The notes beneath the pieces were generated by a model. That model was not told where the DNA came from and searched no databases. It saw only the letters and a list, made by a program, of their open reading frames with translations. DNA of 40,709 nt from Planctomycetaceae bacterium (lineage in GTDB: Bacteria; Planctomycetota; Planctomycetia; Pirellulales; Pirellulaceae), in contig JAHEJI010000026.1 of the NCBI GenBank assembly GCA_024638965.1, forward strand, positions 1 through 40,709. Direction: 5' to 3'. Below, piece by piece: positions 8,383 through 16,759 of the stretch; the stretch's first letter is position 1, and every line of letters begins with the position of its first letter. Made by a program: the position numbers and the translations under genes.

Positions 8383-9984
8383 TTGAAACAATCGCGATCC
8401 AATCCGAAAGCTCATAGCAGGCCGTCAAGCCTGGTGCGCGCAATCCATCGGGTCAGCTTTTGTCTGCAAAAAAAGTGTTGGCGTCCTTGCCTGATCGCGC
8501 TGATCGCTTTGGCAACTGTCGGCGGTTGCTCACTGATCAACGGAGACAACGATAAAAAATCCGAAATCCTCGACTTTGCTGAAGATCGTTCCAATAGCAG
8601 TTCAACGAAGAACGTATCCAGCACGTCGGCACAAGAACAGGTTCGGTTTGACGGAGGCCTATTGCTTGGCGATACCGACAACCTGGCGTACACGCCAGAC
8701 GCGCTTGGAGCAATTCTAGTCGATCTGTTCGACGACGAAAAACGAAAGTCGCTGAACAGTTTGATTGGGCATTATCCTGATATCGTGATGAAGATCCTGA
8801 TTGATGCCGATGGTGAACGAATCGATTGGCCGCACTTGAATGCCATTGCCCAGTCTTACGATGCAATATGGAAAGCTGACAACGGCGACTCGTGGCAGCG
8901 ATTAATCGAAGCGCTCTCCAGCGAGGATTCGAAACTCACCGTCAAACGGGCTGAGTTCTTGCGACTGTTGGGTGATAACCAACCCTCAAAAGCATTAAAG
9001 CTTGGACTTGCAACTTCAACGGTTCATGGAACCACACCGTTGATTCAAGCGGAAGCCAATCGCCTGGAAGGCATCGCCTATATGATGCTTGAGGACAACC
9101 AGCGAAGTATCGAGAGGTTCGAAACAGCGATGACACATGTGCGCGACGTCAGTCCTTTCTTTGCCAGCAAGATTGGTCTGTTATTGGGAGAAGCCCAACG
9201 ACACGACAAACAGTTGGATGAATGGAAACGAAGCTGGCAATTCGCCATCGACTTGCAGAGTTCGTGGATGGATAAAAACACCCTTTATGATCCGGCGTTC
9301 TGGAAAAAAGCAGCATTCCTGCGCCCCGTGTCGCAAAAATGGCCAGTGAAGGTAATCGAGCGGATGAAAATGTCGCTTGCCAAACAGGGTCTTGCGTTTA
9401 GTTCGTTGAATTCCGGCGAGGACGAGGCCGTTGTTTGGGCCATTATTGGAGTGCAAAGCCTGACAAGGCGCGAGTCGCAGAACGCGATCCTGGCGTTTAA
9501 GAAGTCTGAGGCCCTCGCGACAAGCCAGTTATTGAAAAACGAATTGCAGATGCACCAGGCAGTCGCAATGATCGCCGGCGGTCAGCACGGTCCCGCTTCG
9601 GCAATTCTGCTACGACTCAGTTCGAGCGAAGGCCTGCTCGCTGATCGGGCGAAAGCTATTTTGGCCACGATGAAGTTACAGAACGGAAGCATCGCCCAGG
9701 GAATGAACTTGTTACAAGCCGCGATCAAAACTTCCGATCGTTGGCCGACCGATGAACGACTACGCGCACATGCCGATTATGGACTGGCACTGTTGATGCG
9801 GGGTCGCGAAAAACAAGGTGTGCAACTGCTGAATCAAGTCTTTGACGAGTTCGCAGCGAACAAGAGCTACGAACACGCGACCCAATGCCTTTGGAATTTG
9901 GCCAAATATTTTCAAATCAAAGAAGACGCTACCGAATATCAAGTGTATGCCGCGCGGTTGCAGCAGTTTGAGAAAGAACTCTAA
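8383..9984 (+). CDS. Lipoprotein with TPR-like helical repeats
   Basis: A 533-residue protein. A basic N-terminus leads to a hydrophobic stretch ending in a lipobox (TVGGC, Cys49 from the TTG start), so it should be lipidated. The rest is alpha-helical with TPR/Sel1-like periodicity (for example QAEANRLEGIAYMMLEDNQRSIERFETAM and RAHADYGLALLMRGREKQGVQLLNQVF). It closes the secretion operon 20 bases after the secretin, and TPR lipoproteins (PilF/PilW, pilotin-like) help secretin assembly, so that role is inferred. The start is uncertain: TTG 8383 gives an unusually long n-region, and GTG 8434 would give a normal lipoprotein signal. No enzymatic motif was seen. Confidence 0.75.
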   Translation: MKQSRSNPKAHSRPSSLVRAIHRVSFCLQKKCWRPCLIALIALATVGGCSLINGDNDKKSEILDFAEDRSNSSSTKNVSSTSAQEQVRFDGGLLLGDTDNLAYTPDALGAILVDLFDDEKRKSLNSLIGHYPDIVMKILIDADGERIDWPHLNAIAQSYDAIWKADNGDSWQRLIEALSSEDSKLTVKRAEFLRLLGDNQPSKALKLGLATSTVHGTTPLIQAEANRLEGIAYMMLEDNQRSIERFETAMTHVRDVSPFFASKIGLLLGEAQRHDKQLDEWKRSWQFAIDLQSSWMDKNTLYDPAFWKKAAFLRPVSQKWPVKVIERMKMSLAKQGLAFSSLNSGEDEAVVWAIIGVQSLTRRESQNAILAFKKSEALATSQLLKNELQMHQAVAMIAGGQHGPASAILLRLSSSEGLLADRAKAILATMKLQNGSIAQGMNLLQAAIKTSDRWPTDERLRAHADYGLALLMRGREKQGVQLLNQVFDEFAANKSYEHATQCLWNLAKYFQIKEDATEYQVYAARLQQFEKEL

Positions 9985-9990
9985 TGCGAA

Positions 9991-10021
9991 GCGGCTGCCC
10001 TCCTGAAGGAGCCAAAGCCGC
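9991..10021 (+). terminator. Hairpin after the secretion operon, possible terminator
   Basis: GCGGCT (9991-9996) pairs with AGCCGC (10016-10021), and the inner CTCCT/AGGAG closes a tight loop. It lies 6 bases after the lipoprotein stop codon. There is no T-run, so intrinsic termination is uncertain; it may only stabilise the 3' end. Confidence 0.4.
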
Positions 10022-10271
10022 CGGCGATTATAGGTGACTACGCGTTAGCCATTCGCAACTCACCATTCGCAATTAATGATTCTGCCGTGCAGTGCACCCC
10101 CAGGCGGTGGTGCGGGCTCTTCTAATAATTAATGGTGATTTGTAAATTTACGTTGTCTTTTGACGCCTCTGATTACTACTCTGTTGCCTCCTTTTCCACC
10201 TGTTCCTTTTTTTGGTTGCGGGCTCACGCCGCGCTGGGTCATCCGTGGCCGCTCACATCATCGCTGGAACT
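10022..10271. other. Intergenic spacer between convergent genes
   Basis: No credible reading frame lies here. It holds GCGTTAGCCATTC at 10042-10054, matching GCATTAGCCATTC at 16515-16527 in 12 of 13 bases, and a GTGCAGTGCAC palindrome near 10087-10097. Otherwise I see nothing that can be named. Confidence 0.55.
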
Positions 10272-10712
10272 TCACCGTTGCCGTGTTCGAATTTCCTCGG
10301 AGTAAACCCGCCGCCAATCAAGACATCCAGAAAGTCCGATTTCGAATTCGCGACAAACGCGAGGTCGATGTTCGTGATGTTTGCAAAGTCGCGTTTCCCT
10401 ATCCAACCAGTAGCAAGGCGGATCGAGTTCGCCATCTGGTGGCGGTTCGTACGTTTGCACAAATGATTCCAGCTTGTTGCGCAAGTCGTCGGGAAGAGTA
10501 TGCCAGTTTTTTTCACCAGGACTGCCGGCCAGTAGTTGCTCGCGAGTCCGGGCGTCTTGCGCGATTCGGCGAAGGTGTTCGTTGGAATCGATCTCTTCAT
10601 TTGTCAGCGGTTCGACAGGAAGGTTAAATGCCGGGTATCCCATGTGGAAACAGCAGACGCCACAACCCGAACAATCTTTCGGTTTATCGACGACAACGGG
10701 TAGTTTCGTCAT
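10272..10712 (-). CDS. YkgJ-family Cys-cluster protein
   Basis: A 146-residue cytoplasmic protein. The N-terminal CSGCGVCC and C-terminal CYWLD...CKHHEHRPRVCREFEIG...C give the Cys set of the YkgJ/UPF0153 zinc- or iron-chelating family (Pfam CxxCxxCC). Its biochemical role is not established; members are thought to bind a metal or an Fe-S cluster. ATG 10712 is preferred; it follows the nitroreductase stop codon by one base, so the two genes are translationally linked, nitroreductase first. An in-frame TTG three codons earlier would overlap that stop. A shorter paralogue is encoded at 16092-16421, also on the minus strand, but the two are only clearly alike around the Cys/His motifs. Confidence 0.85.
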   Translation of the reverse strand: MTKLPVVVDKPKDCSGCGVCCFHMGYPAFNLPVEPLTNEEIDSNEHLRRIAQDARTREQLLAGSPGEKNWHTLPDDLRNKLESFVQTYEPPPDGELDPPCYWLDRETRLCKHHEHRPRVCREFEIGLSGCLDWRRVYSEEIRTRQR

Positions 10713-10713
10713 G

Positions 10714-11391
10714 TCACTCAATCTCTACGACGTTTAACCACTTCTCGACGCTGGTCCGATTTTTCCGTTGTTTTCCTGGTAATCGCTCCATGTCCAGATT
10801 CATCGTTTCGGGAAACTCGACGAATACCGCCGCGAGTAACCGTTCCACGGGGCTGATCCCCATCCGGTTATACATCGCTTCACTTCGAAACTGTCCGCCG
10901 CTGGACCAATAAGTTCCCATTCCATGGGCCGTCAATAGTAACAACAAATTCTGAACGGCTGCGGCCGTCGCTGCCAAATGTTCTTCATTGATCAAAGTCG
11001 ATTTTTCGGACTTGGCCAGCCCTTCTTGCGGTAACCAATTGACAATAATCAACGCACCACTGGCTGATAGCATTGCTGGTAATTTGGTGTTTGGCTTGAT
11101 ATCGCCGTCGAACCATTCGAAAAAGTTAGCTGCGATTTTGCGACATTGTTCATGCCAAAGCAAATGAAACCGCCATGGTTCGGCAATCGATTGGTGATTG
11201 CGGTCGTAATGAAACGGGGCACAACCAGCATCGGCAATCGCCTGCAAAACGAGGGGCCTGTTTGTGTCGCAGATTTCGGGCGAAATCTCCAATGGATGAT
11301 TTGTATCCCCCAGTACTTTGAGCGTTCTCCGGTTTCGAATTGTGTTGCGAACGGACTGGTGTTGGTTTGCCGACCAAGAGTTCTTTTGCAT
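10714..11391 (-). CDS. Nitroreductase-family flavoprotein
   Basis: A 225-residue FMN-dependent nitroreductase-fold protein. The opening HQSVRNTIRNRRTLKVLGD is the usual phosphate-binding Arg/Ser start of the family. Mid-protein AEPWRFHLL resembles the 'xxPWxF' segment, and LLLLLTAHGMGTYWSSG matches the late 'GLGTYWxTG' signature close to the FMN and dimer interface. Such enzymes reduce nitro groups, quinones or enones with NAD(P)H; the physiological substrate cannot be read from sequence. The ATG start is clear. The downstream YkgJ-type gene begins one base after the stop, and the upstream neighbour is the divergent M16 peptidase, with ~156 bases between the two starts for both promoters. Confidence 0.85.
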   Translation of the reverse strand: MQKNSWSANQHQSVRNTIRNRRTLKVLGDTNHPLEISPEICDTNRPLVLQAIADAGCAPFHYDRNHQSIAEPWRFHLLWHEQCRKIAANFFEWFDGDIKPNTKLPAMLSASGALIIVNWLPQEGLAKSEKSTLINEEHLAATAAAVQNLLLLLTAHGMGTYWSSGGQFRSEAMYNRMGISPVERLLAAVFVEFPETMNLDMERLPGKQRKNRTSVEKWLNVVEIE

Positions 11392-11531
11392 AGGTGGTGA
11401 TAAAGCTCTTATTCGATAGAATTAATGGCTCAACTTCGCCCCAGCGTAAGCTGCGATCTCGGTTCGCAGTTGAAGGTACCAAAAATCATGGTTGGAGTGA
11501 ATTGTTTCAACCACTCCGAAGCTAATTTTTT

Positions 11532-11540
11532 AAAAGAGGA
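11532..11540 (+). promoter_or_regulatory. Ribosome binding site that fixes the M16 peptidase start
   Basis: AAAAGAGGA lies 7 bases before GTG 11548. It is one of the strongest Shine-Dalgarno matches in the window and argues for this GTG rather than the in-frame ATG codons at 11425 or 11488, which would put 20-41 non-hydrophobic residues before the signal peptide. Confidence 0.75.
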
Positions 11541-11547
11541 TATAGAA

Positions 11548-14346
11548 GTGATTCGAAAAAGCTCTACTAACCCCGGCGGTTGTCGCCAAACGTCCTCGGT
11601 CTTCGCCTTGTTGGCGACAGCCACGTTTTTGATCGGCCTGCTCCAATCGGGCTTGGCGAACGCCCAGCAAACGCAGTTGGTAACGGAAATTGAAGGTATC
11701 TCTGAATACCGTTTTGATAACGGTGTTCGGCTCCTGCTATTCCCCGACGACTCCAAGCCGCAATTCACAATGAACATGACGGTTCTGGTGGGGTCTCGAC
11801 ACGAAGGCTACGGCGAAACTGGAATGGCTCACTTGCTTGAGCACATGTTGTTTAAGGGCACCGACAAACACCCTGACATTCCCAAGTTTTTAAAAGACCG
11901 AGGTGTTCTCAACATGAACGGCACCACCTGGGTTGATCGTACCAATTATTACGAAACGCTTCCCGCGAACGATGATAACTTGAGATTTGCAATCGAAATG
12001 GAAGCAGACCGTTTGATCAACAGCTGGATCAAAGGCGAAGACTTGATGTCCGAGATGACTGTCGTTCGCAACGAATTTGAACGCGGCGAGAACAGCCCGC
12101 AGCGAATTCTCTACCAGCGAATCATGTCCGCCGCCTACGAGTGGCACAATTACGGTAAATCGACGATTGGAAACCGCAGTGATATCGAGCGGGTACCGGT
12201 CGATAACTTGCGGGCCTTCTACAAAAAGTTCTATCAACCCGACAATGTGATGGTTGTCATTGCTGGGAAATTTGACAAAGCCAAAGCCCTCGAATACATG
12301 GACAAATATTTTGGCTCATTACCCGTTCCATCGCGCGAGCTTCCGAAAACCTATACCGAGGAACCAGCTCAAGATGGCGAGCGAATTGTCAAACTTCGCC
12401 GTGTGGGCGACGTTCAAATGGTAGGTGCCGCGTATCATATCCCTTCAGCTGCAAACGAAGACTTCCCGGCCGTCGAGGTTTTCGCAACGATTCTCGGCCT
12501 GGAACCTTCGGGTCCGCTTTATAAAAAGCTTGTCGAAACAAAACTTGCTTCAAGTGTTAACGCAAGCGAAACGGCCGCTCACGACCCTGGCATTATGTTG
12601 GCCATGGCCGAGGTTCCCAAAGACGGCGATCTTGAAAAAGTCAAAACGGTTCTGATCGAGGAAATTGAACGAATTGGAAAAGAAGGTGTTACCCATGAAG
12701 AAGTGACTCGCGCGATTCGTAACATTCTCAAACAACGTGAACGGCGGTTTGCCAATTCAGAACAATTTGCAATCAACCTGAGTGAATGGTGTGCGTATGG
12801 GGACTGGCGATTATACTTCCTACATCGCGATCGCCTCGAGAAAGTGACTGCGGACGATGTCAAGCGAGTCGCAGCGACTTATTGCGTTGAGGACAATCGA
12901 ACCGTTGGTATGTTCTTGCCCACGGACACGCCCGTTCGGGCTCCAGTACCCAGTCAACCAAAACTCAAGACGGTTCTTGCTGGTTACAAGGGGCGAGCCA
13001 AGATTGCTTCCGGTGAATCGTTTGAACCAACGCCGGAAAACATTGAATCTCGAACCCAATTCGGCGAATTGGATTCGGGAATCAAATACGCTCTGCTTCC
13101 TAAAAAGACTCGCGGCGAAAGAGTCCAACTTTCGGCAACTTTACACTATGGCGATGCCGAATCTCTCAAAGGCAAGGTCGCGGCAGCTGAATTATTGCCT
13201 GAGTTGATGACCCGCGGAACCAAATCACTTGATTTCCAGAAATTTCGTGATCGACTCGACGAACTCAAAGCAACGATGAGCTTTGGTGGCAGCACAGGCG
13301 ATCTATCGATCAACATACAGACGGAACGGAAATATTTTGGCGAAGTTCTCGATCTGCTCAATCAGGCTCTACGCCAACCGGCACTGGACAATGAAGAATT
13401 TGAAGTCATCAAGCGTCAGTCGCTGACGCAAATGGAAAGCATGAAGTCGATGCCAATGATGTTGGCGATGACCGAATTCGGTCGCAAAATCGACCCCCAT
13501 TCTAAGGATGATGTTCGCTACACACCGACCATTGTGGAAAACCTGGAGCGTATCGGTAACGTCACCGTCGAGGATGTCAAAACCATCTACGATGAATTTT
13601 TGAATGGACAATTTGGCGAAGTCGCGATCGTTGGTGATTTTGACAGCGCCGAGGCGCTGAGTAAGTTGAATTCGATTTTCTCGAACTGGAAATCGAGTAA
13701 GGCGTATACTCGAATTTCGTCGCCCGCAAACACAGACGTGAAGGGCGAGCGAATTACAATCAACACGCCTGACAAGAAAAACGCTGTTTACATCGCGGGC
13801 GTCACGGCTCCGGTACGCGATGACGACCCTGATTATGAGGCACTCTTGATTGGCAACTATATCATGGGTGGCGGTCCTCTTTCTTCTCGGCTCGCAGACC
13901 GCGTGCGGAAGAAAGAAGGCTTGTCGTACACCGCTATGTCGCGATTCAACGCCGACTCGATCGACGAACGAGGAATGTACATGATGTTCATGATTTCGAA
14001 TCCGGCGAACACCGAAAGAGTCGTCGAGACAGTTGCTGAGGAAGTTGACCGTATGCTTGACAGCGGTGTTACCGGGGAAGAACTCGATAACGCAAAAGAA
14101 AGCTACTTGAAAAACCGTCGTGGCAGTCGAGCAAATGATGCCCGGCTGGCCGGTTTGCTGCTGAGCAACCTTGAGACAGGTCGTTCATTGGACTTCCAAC
14201 AGGCCAGCGACGAAAAGATCGAAACGCTTAGCAAAGATCAAGTCGACAGCGCTCTCAAGAAGATGATCGATCTTGAGCGACTTCTGATTGTGACGGCTGG
14301 CGATTTCGAAAGTGTTCAGAAAGACGACGAGGGAACTGAGGAATAA
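11548..14346 (+). CDS. M16-family zinc metallopeptidase (insulinase-like), exported
   Basis: A 932-residue tandem M16 protein. The signal peptide (core FALLATATFLIGLLQSGLANA) predicts a periplasmic or envelope location. The N-terminal M16 domain carries the inverted zinc motif H95-LLE-H99 and the distal zinc ligand E176 (VVRNE), with the 81-residue spacing from H95 that pitrilysin-type enzymes show, so it should be active. The second half (~480-920) is the usual inactive M16 partner, with the RVRKKEGLSYTAMSRFNAD substrate-tethering R/Y motif. These clamshell enzymes degrade peptides. It is preceded by a divergent nitroreductase and followed by an excellent intrinsic terminator, so it is probably monocistronic. 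Confidence 0.95.
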   Translation: MIRKSSTNPGGCRQTSSVFALLATATFLIGLLQSGLANAQQTQLVTEIEGISEYRFDNGVRLLLFPDDSKPQFTMNMTVLVGSRHEGYGETGMAHLLEHMLFKGTDKHPDIPKFLKDRGVLNMNGTTWVDRTNYYETLPANDDNLRFAIEMEADRLINSWIKGEDLMSEMTVVRNEFERGENSPQRILYQRIMSAAYEWHNYGKSTIGNRSDIERVPVDNLRAFYKKFYQPDNVMVVIAGKFDKAKALEYMDKYFGSLPVPSRELPKTYTEEPAQDGERIVKLRRVGDVQMVGAAYHIPSAANEDFPAVEVFATILGLEPSGPLYKKLVETKLASSVNASETAAHDPGIMLAMAEVPKDGDLEKVKTVLIEEIERIGKEGVTHEEVTRAIRNILKQRERRFANSEQFAINLSEWCAYGDWRLYFLHRDRLEKVTADDVKRVAATYCVEDNRTVGMFLPTDTPVRAPVPSQPKLKTVLAGYKGRAKIASGESFEPTPENIESRTQFGELDSGIKYALLPKKTRGERVQLSATLHYGDAESLKGKVAAAELLPELMTRGTKSLDFQKFRDRLDELKATMSFGGSTGDLSINIQTERKYFGEVLDLLNQALRQPALDNEEFEVIKRQSLTQMESMKSMPMMLAMTEFGRKIDPHSKDDVRYTPTIVENLERIGNVTVEDVKTIYDEFLNGQFGEVAIVGDFDSAEALSKLNSIFSNWKSSKAYTRISSPANTDVKGERITINTPDKKNAVYIAGVTAPVRDDDPDYEALLIGNYIMGGGPLSSRLADRVRKKEGLSYTAMSRFNADSIDERGMYMMFMISNPANTERVVETVAEEVDRMLDSGVTGEELDNAKESYLKNRRGSRANDARLAGLLLSNLETGRSLDFQQASDEKIETLSKDQVDSALKKMIDLERLLIVTAGDFESVQKDDEGTEE

Positions 14347-14372
14347 AGCTTGTCACGTAACGGATTAACGCT

Positions 14373-14405
14373 AAATGGGCGGCCTCTGGCGGCCCATTTT
14401 TTTTT
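14373..14405 (+). terminator. Intrinsic terminator of the M16 peptidase gene
   Basis: AAATGGGC pairs with GCCCATTT, then one G-G mismatch, then GCC/GGC closing a TCT loop. Nine T residues follow. It starts 26 bases after the stop codon. Confidence 0.93.
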
Positions 14406-14908
14406 ATCGTTCGCGATAATCAACCTGTAAGGATAATTTGCCGCATCGAGACCGCCCGCATTTCTCACAAGTAATTGCCGGCATTGCAGCCGCTTTTCTG
14501 GAAGCAAAGCAAAAACAGTTTGCAAGTCGAATTTTTGGCATTTGCGCTGTTCCGGACAAGCACATACGCGACTTTTGTTCGGCCTACGTGAGGAATCCTG
14601 GCTGGAACGTTAGCATGAATAGCGGCGATCGTTCCAACGTTTTGCCTATGATACATCAGTGAATTCCGGTCAATCCGTGGTGAAGCAATACCCGACGCAG
14701 CCCGGTTGTATTCACAAATTTGGCCGACAGATACTGCCCATTCTTCTGGAATTTCCTCCGCTTTTCGTCTCGTGGGGCCACTGGTTTGAACGGCCACGTT
14801 GTTTGATAGCAGGGATTCGAAATCAGCGGCTGGTTTGTTATCTTGGTTGCGTTGGCGATTTTTGATTCGCTCAACCATCGTTCAATACGACAACAAAAGG
14901 AATCTAAC
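14406..14908. other. Non-coding spacer upstream of the cyclophilin gene
   Basis: About 500 bases without a convincing gene. Frames up to 137 codons exist on the minus strand but have no start signal, no recognisable domain and an unlikely composition. The last ~70 bases must hold the promoter and leader of the downstream lipoprotein gene. A decayed gene or an unrecognised RNA cannot be excluded. Confidence 0.5.
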
Positions 14909-15622
14909 GTGAAACTTACTTCAACAATTTGTGCGGCGATCGCTTGTACGATGATTGTTTCTGGCTGTGCTGCCCAAACCACAACCAAGGCCAATCCGAC
15001 TCAAGAAACTCTGACGAAACAGGCGACTCAGGGTTCTTCCGCCAAAGCCACGACGCCTCATCCTGGCTTGCTCGATCCATCAAAAGCGAAAGAAAAGGCG
15101 CCCGACAAGTTCCAGGTCAAGTTCGTCACGACCAAAGGCGATTTTGTAGTTGATGTGACACGAGATTGGGCTCCAAATGGAGCCGACCGCTTTTACAACC
15201 TCGTCAAAATCGGTTATTTCAAGGACATCGCGATCTTCCGCGCAATCAACGGATTTATGTTCCAGTTTGGAATCCACGGAGAGCCTGCGATTAGCAAAAA
15301 ATGGTCGGATGCGAACATCAAAGACGACCCGAGCGTCAAGGGAGTTTCAAATCAACCTGGCTTCCTGACATTCGCACACGCAGGTCCTAACACGCGCTCG
15401 ACGCAAATGTTCATCAACTTGAAAGACAATAAAGGACTTGATCCGAACTTTCCGCCAATTGGACAAATCAGCCAGGGCATGGATGTTATCAAACAAATAT
15501 TTATCACCGGTGAGAACCCACGTGACGTCCAAGGGAGATTTGAAGCCGAAGGGAACAAGTTCATTGTTGGCCGGTATCCTAAAGTCGACTTTATTAAGTC
15601 CATTGAATTGATCCAGAAATAA
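14909..15622 (+). CDS. Cyclophilin-type peptidyl-prolyl isomerase, lipoprotein
   Basis: A 237-residue protein. The lipoprotein signal ends at VSGC (Cys20), followed by a Thr/Lys/Ala-rich linker (~21-65) and a cyclophilin domain (~68-235). The domain shows FYNLVKIGYFKDIAIFRAI-NGFMFQFG, in which R111 aligns with the catalytic Arg of the FHR motif and the following FMxQ is retained. It also has STQMFINL (family GSQFFI) and the conserved PIGQISQGMDVI. The H of FHR is replaced by F, as in some bacterial cyclophilins. It probably folds proline-containing proteins at the cell envelope. GTG 14909 is chosen for its AAAAGGAA ribosome binding site and because it starts directly at the signal peptide. 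Confidence 0.93.
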   Translation: MKLTSTICAAIACTMIVSGCAAQTTTKANPTQETLTKQATQGSSAKATTPHPGLLDPSKAKEKAPDKFQVKFVTTKGDFVVDVTRDWAPNGADRFYNLVKIGYFKDIAIFRAINGFMFQFGIHGEPAISKKWSDANIKDDPSVKGVSNQPGFLTFAHAGPNTRSTQMFINLKDNKGLDPNFPPIGQISQGMDVIKQIFITGENPRDVQGRFEAEGNKFIVGRYPKVDFIKSIELIQK

Positions 15623-15644
15623 AAATTGGACCCAAAGTCCCAGG

Positions 15645-16061
15645 ATGAGCCTGATCATCATGTTTCGCAACCTAAATTCCCTCCTAGTCGTATTTTGTTT
15701 GGCGGCTGTGACTTTCTCGCAGCCCGCGTCCGCACAAGATCTTAGCGGCCATTGGAGTGGTGACTGGCGAAGTTGTAAAACGTCGCATCGTGGCAAACTG
15801 TCTGCGAGCTTTTGTCGACTCGACGCCCAACATGTCCAAGCCAATTTTCGCGGAACGTTCGCGAAGATCATACCGTTTCGATACAAGGCCGTTCTCAATG
15901 TAGTTCATGAACAACCCGGGCTCATGCAACTTTCGGGTTCAAAAAAGCTGGGCCCAGTCATGGGGACTTTCTCCTACGACGCGACGATCACTGGTGACAA
16001 CTTCAACGCTACCTATTCGTCAAGGCGCGACCGGGGCCTTTGGCAAATGCGGCGATGGTAA
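15645..16061 (+). CDS. Small exported protein of unknown function
   Basis: About 138 residues. A signal peptide (LLVVFCLAAVTFSQPASA-Q) is followed by a single ~100-residue domain opening with DLSGHWSGDWRSCKTSHRGKL and ending with FNATYSSRRDRGLWQMRRW. The GHWxG...F.G.F alternation suggests a small beta-barrel, lipocalin-like. I do not recognise a named family. It starts 22 bases after the cyclophilin stop and so may share its transcript. Two starts are possible, ATG 15645 and ATG 15660; AGG lies too close to the first, so the second may be used. The two Cys residues could form a disulfide after export. Confidence 0.7.
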   Translation: MSLIIMFRNLNSLLVVFCLAAVTFSQPASAQDLSGHWSGDWRSCKTSHRGKLSASFCRLDAQHVQANFRGTFAKIIPFRYKAVLNVVHEQPGLMQLSGSKKLGPVMGTFSYDATITGDNFNATYSSRRDRGLWQMRRW

Positions 16062-16091
16062 CAATGTTATTCCAGCTTCCCATTCCGCATT

Positions 16092-16421
16092 TCATTCAAT
16101 TCCAAACTGGCGTCGCAACCTCACGCAGCTGTCTCCACCAATTTCAAAATCGCGACAAACTTGCGGCCTGTGACGGTGATGCCTGCAATTGAGTTTGACT
16201 TTATCAAACCAAATGCAGGGTTTTCCGAAATCCGCATCGTCGTCGCCGCCCAATGTCTCGAGATAAGCCTCGATTTCTACGACCATTGATTTGGGCAAGT
16301 CGATCCAATGTTGATCGATCATCGAGCCCTGATCTTGCGTCCAAAAGTAACGAGGATGTCCGAACGTCATGCAACAAACGCCACATCCTTCACAATTGAT
16401 AACGGGTACCGATTGGTTCAT
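16092..16421 (-). CDS. YkgJ-family Cys-cluster protein, short form
   Basis: 109 residues with CEGCGVCC near the N-terminus and CIWFD...NCRHHRHRPQVCRDFEIGGDSC in the second half, the same eight-Cys layout as the protein at 10272-10712 with a shorter middle. The metal or cluster bound is not known. The ATG start is clear. It ends 30 bases from the convergent small exported-protein gene. Upstream, 25 bases before the start, its leader runs into a hexanucleotide array (16447-16506), so its promoter must lie in, beyond or be replaced by that array. Confidence 0.85.
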   Translation of the reverse strand: MNQSVPVINCEGCGVCCMTFGHPRYFWTQDQGSMIDQHWIDLPKSMVVEIEAYLETLGGDDDADFGKPCIWFDKVKLNCRHHRHRPQVCRDFEIGGDSCVRLRRQFGIE

Positions 16422-16446
16422 TGTTCGACTATTTTTGGACTTAATT

Positions 16447-16506
16447 CTTCATCTTAATCGTAATCGTAATCGTAGTCTTAATCTTAATCGTAATCTTAAT
16501 CTTAGT
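16447..16506. repeat. Degenerate hexanucleotide tandem array (KTANTC type)
   Basis: Ten consecutive 6-base units read as CTTAAT, CGTAAT, CGTAGT and CTTAGT variants. In another phase these are TTAATC, GTAATC and GTAGTC. The array lies just upstream of the minus-strand YkgJ-type gene. The same unit, KTANTC, recurs at 16685 (opposite strand), 27253 and 40607. Confidence 0.88.
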
Positions 16507-16521
16507 TTGCGAACGCATTAG

Positions 16522-16615
16522 CCATTCTGAGAGAGCCTAGGTCCGCCGCGGCGGAAAGAATCTCACGTGAAAATACGAGAGATCCTTCACCTCGCACCAC
16601 TCGGTTCAGGATGAC
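16522..16615. repeat. Second copy of the CATYCTGA-ended dispersed element
   Basis: The left end CCATTCTGAGAG and right end TTCAGGATGAC are imperfect inverted copies of each other. Reading from the right end on the minus strand gives GTCATCCTGAACCGAG, then CGAGGTGAAGGATCTCTCG, closely matching the start of the 5513-5583 element. It is ~94 bases, has a CCGCCGCGGCGG palindrome inside, carries no gene, and is bracketed by two hexamer arrays. Confidence 0.7.
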
Positions 16616-16684
16616 TGGACGAATTTTTCGATATGAATCAGTTTCCAGTTCGAAACGAGACTTGTTGGCTGAGAGTATGGTCTC

Positions 16685-16754
16685 GATTACGAGTCACCGC
16701 GATTTCGAGTGCGAGTACGAGTACGATTAGGAGTACGAGTACGATTAAGATTAA
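16685..16754. repeat. Hexanucleotide array, opposite orientation
   Basis: Units GATTAC, GAGTCA, then after a 4-base break GATTTC, GAGTGC, GAGTAC (x2), GATTAG, GAGTAC (x2) and GATTAA (x2). On the minus strand these are TTAATC, GTACTC and CTAATC, the same KTANTC consensus as the array at 16447. It stops 5 bases before the end of the minus-strand scpA gene, directly downstream of it. Confidence 0.85.
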
Positions 16755-16759
16755 CAAAT

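Noticed and set aside
10160-10627. 155-codon plus-strand frame
   Set aside because: Antisense to the YkgJ-type gene with its conserved Cys motifs; no start signal.
14465-14878. 137-codon minus-strand frame in a large spacer
   Set aside because: No ribosome binding site, no domain, composition unlike the neighbours. The chance of a random frame of this length in this spacer is appreciable.
16522-16615. Insertion sequence
   Set aside because: Inverted ends are present but the element is under 100 bases and carries no transposase; at most it is a non-autonomous mini-element.
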